From the NCBI GenBank assembly GCA_019313605.1, contig JAFDAW010000016.1, forward strand, positions 1 through 22,802: a stretch of DNA of 22,802 bases, written 5' to 3'. The translations under genes were made by a program, and so were the position numbers. This DNA is from Deltaproteobacteria bacterium. Lineage in GTDB: Bacteria > Myxococcota_A > UBA9160 > SMWR01. Below are positions 21,863 through 22,802 of this stretch, piece after piece; within the stretch, counting starts at the first letter, position 1, and every line of letters starts with the position of its first letter. The notes under the pieces were generated by a model. The model did not search any database. It was not told the origin of the DNA and was given only the letters and a program-made list of their open reading frames with translations.

Positions 21863-22687
21863 GTGAACTGCACGAGGGTCCGCTCCCACCTCGGCGATCA
21901 CCTGGAAGGAGATCTCGAACTCCAATTTCGCGCCCGGGTCGACGAACACCTGGGTCGCTGCGCGAGCTGTGCAGAAGAACTCAGCGAGCTCAGGTCTACC
22001 GTGGCGCTACTCCGATCACTGCCAGCCCCTCAACCACCCGCCGAATTGGCAGGCGAGGTCATGCAGCGAATCGACGCCGGAGAAGGGCGAATGCGGCGAA
22101 CTCCGGCTGTGATTCGACACTTGTTCGCCCCGCAGGTCGCGGCCGCATTGGCGGCCGGACTGGCCGGATTCGCAATTTTCACGAGCATCGAAACCAGTTG
22201 GGTCGAACCTCCCGAAGCCGTCGCTGTCGTGCCAACCGAGGTGGTCGTCGCAGATCAAGACGCGATCGACATGTGGGAGAACGAGCCCATCACGATCGCC
22301 AAGACCAAAGCCGTCGAACCGCGTCTCGCGGCGATCGAGAGAACAGCCGCCAATCGATTCTATCGACCGGATCCCCGGCACATGGTCGTCGGCTTCTACG
22401 GGCGCGTAGATCCCGATTCGCAGCAGCTGGATCTCGATGGGCAACTCGACCGCGCCAAGCGCGATCCCAGGGGCTTCCTCAGACAACTGGACGAAGTCGC
22501 AGAGCACGAGCGGCGCTCGCGGGTCGCACCACTCGTGGTCCGGGCGGGCCGTCGAGGCGATGCACAGGCCGTCGCTCGTCGCCTGCGAGACACCTCCCAT
22601 CCATTGGCGAACACATTGGCCGCCGAATTCGATCGAAAACGGTCCAATCCGGCAGCAAACCCCATGGTCCGCCCGGCATCGTACTGA
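21863..22687 (+). CDS. Zinc-finger (zf-HC2) anti-sigma factor with periplasmic C-terminal region
   Basis: A 274-residue single-pass membrane protein. The N-terminal zinc-binding anti-sigma domain has Cys3, His29, Cys33 and Cys36 (HLGRCASCAEEL), the H-x3-C-x2-C signature, and would hold the ECF sigma factor until a signal releases it. A membrane helix spans about residues 90-107 (QVAAALAAGLAGFAIF). The remaining 165 residues are predicted periplasmic, charged and rich in Arg, with no domain I recognise; they may sense the signal. An ATG at 21857 overlaps the sigma stop, but the AGGAG at 21851-21855 is only 1 bp from it and 7 bp from the GTG at 21863, so I take the GTG as start. Confidence 0.9.
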   Translation: MNCTRVRSHLGDHLEGDLELQFRARVDEHLGRCASCAEELSELRSTVALLRSLPAPQPPAELAGEVMQRIDAGEGRMRRTPAVIRHLFAPQVAAALAAGLAGFAIFTSIETSWVEPPEAVAVVPTEVVVADQDAIDMWENEPITIAKTKAVEPRLAAIERTAANRFYRPDPRHMVVGFYGRVDPDSQQLDLDGQLDRAKRDPRGFLRQLDEVAEHERRSRVAPLVVRAGRRGDAQAVARRLRDTSHPLANTLAAEFDRKRSNPAANPMVRPASY

Positions 22688-22688
22688 C

Positions 22689-22802
22689 CAAGGAGCGCGT
22701 CCCAGCGGGACGCGTGACGCTGCAAGCGAATCCGCAGGATTCGCCCGCAAGGAGCGCGTCCCAGCGGGACGCGTGACGCTGCAAGCGAATCCGCAGGATT
22801 CG
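22689..22802. repeat. 59-bp tandem repeat made of two hairpins (REP-like), cut by the window end
   Basis: Copy 1 is 22689-22747 and copy 2 starts at 22748 and is identical as far as the window shows. Each unit has two perfect 8-bp stems: CGCGTCCC-AGC-GGGACGCG and GCGAATCC-GCA-GGATTCGC, with 11 bases between them. The array begins 2 bp after the anti-sigma stop codon. The arrangement resembles bacterial interspersed REP/BIME elements, which can end transcripts or protect 3' ends; the assignment is inference. Confidence 0.93.

Noticed and set aside
22689..22802. CRISPR array
   Set aside because: The whole 59-bp unit is repeated with no variable spacers, and there are no cas genes.

Overview
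The window is 22.8 kb of GC-rich bacterial chromosome, densely packed with short operons and single genes on both strands. An Lgt gene, a lytic transglycosylase and a cupredoxin lipoprotein candidate point to a lipoprotein-making, probably Gram-negative cell. An electron-transfer-flavoprotein:quinone oxidoreductase, an acyl-CoA dehydrogenase with an N-terminal extension, a B12-dependent ribonucleotide reductase and an F420:NADP oxidoreductase-like protein fit an uncultured deltaproteobacterial-type lineage (Myxococcota or Binatota-like). That placement is inference. There is no phage, integrase, transposase, CRISPR array, rRNA or tRNA that I can support.

Layout. 1-309: start of an enoyl-reductase-like SDR (minus). 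662-3421: M18 aminopeptidase, AI-2E-type transporter and a small membrane protein (plus). 3473-5122: Mcd-like acyl-CoA dehydrogenase (minus), divergent from a cupredoxin lipoprotein (5216-5632). 5641-5773: a 40-bp tandem repeat. 5772-6918: IMPase-family phosphatase and DUF971 protein (minus). 6996-7694: npdG-like gene. 7695-8320: long non-coding leader with a perfect 26-bp inverted repeat. 8321-11095: nrdJ. 11279-11713: small secreted protein (minus), divergent from a degenerate IMPase-family protein (11796-12665). 12666-13248: non-coding, with two palindromic elements. 13249-14946: ETF-QO (minus), divergent from a helical/TPR-like protein (15139-16074). 16087-16833: lgt (minus). 16973-17133: third palindromic element. 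17198-18718: PAS-PAS histidine kinase (minus). 19151-22687: lytic transglycosylase, alpha/beta hydrolase, moaC, ECF sigma factor and zinc-finger anti-sigma factor (plus). 22689-22802: 59-bp tandem repeat built from two hairpins, cut by the window end.

How the genes relate. Acyl-CoA dehydrogenase and ETF-QO are two ends of one electron path (acyl-CoA to ETF to quinone), although they are not adjacent here. Lgt would lipidate the cupredoxin lipoprotein. The sigma and anti-sigma genes overlap by four bases and form a classic signalling pair. Most other genes are housekeeping or hypothetical.

The strongest unexplained signal is a family of three elements of about 160 bp (12715-12872, 12947-13113 inverted, 16973-17133). 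They share a nearly identical core but carry unrelated outer arms. In each copy the arms are almost perfectly self-complementary (21/22, 29/29 and 31/32 pairs). Pairing is kept while sequence changes, which suggests a selected hairpin or cruciform, or insertion into palindromes. A separate perfect 26-bp hairpin sits upstream of nrdJ.
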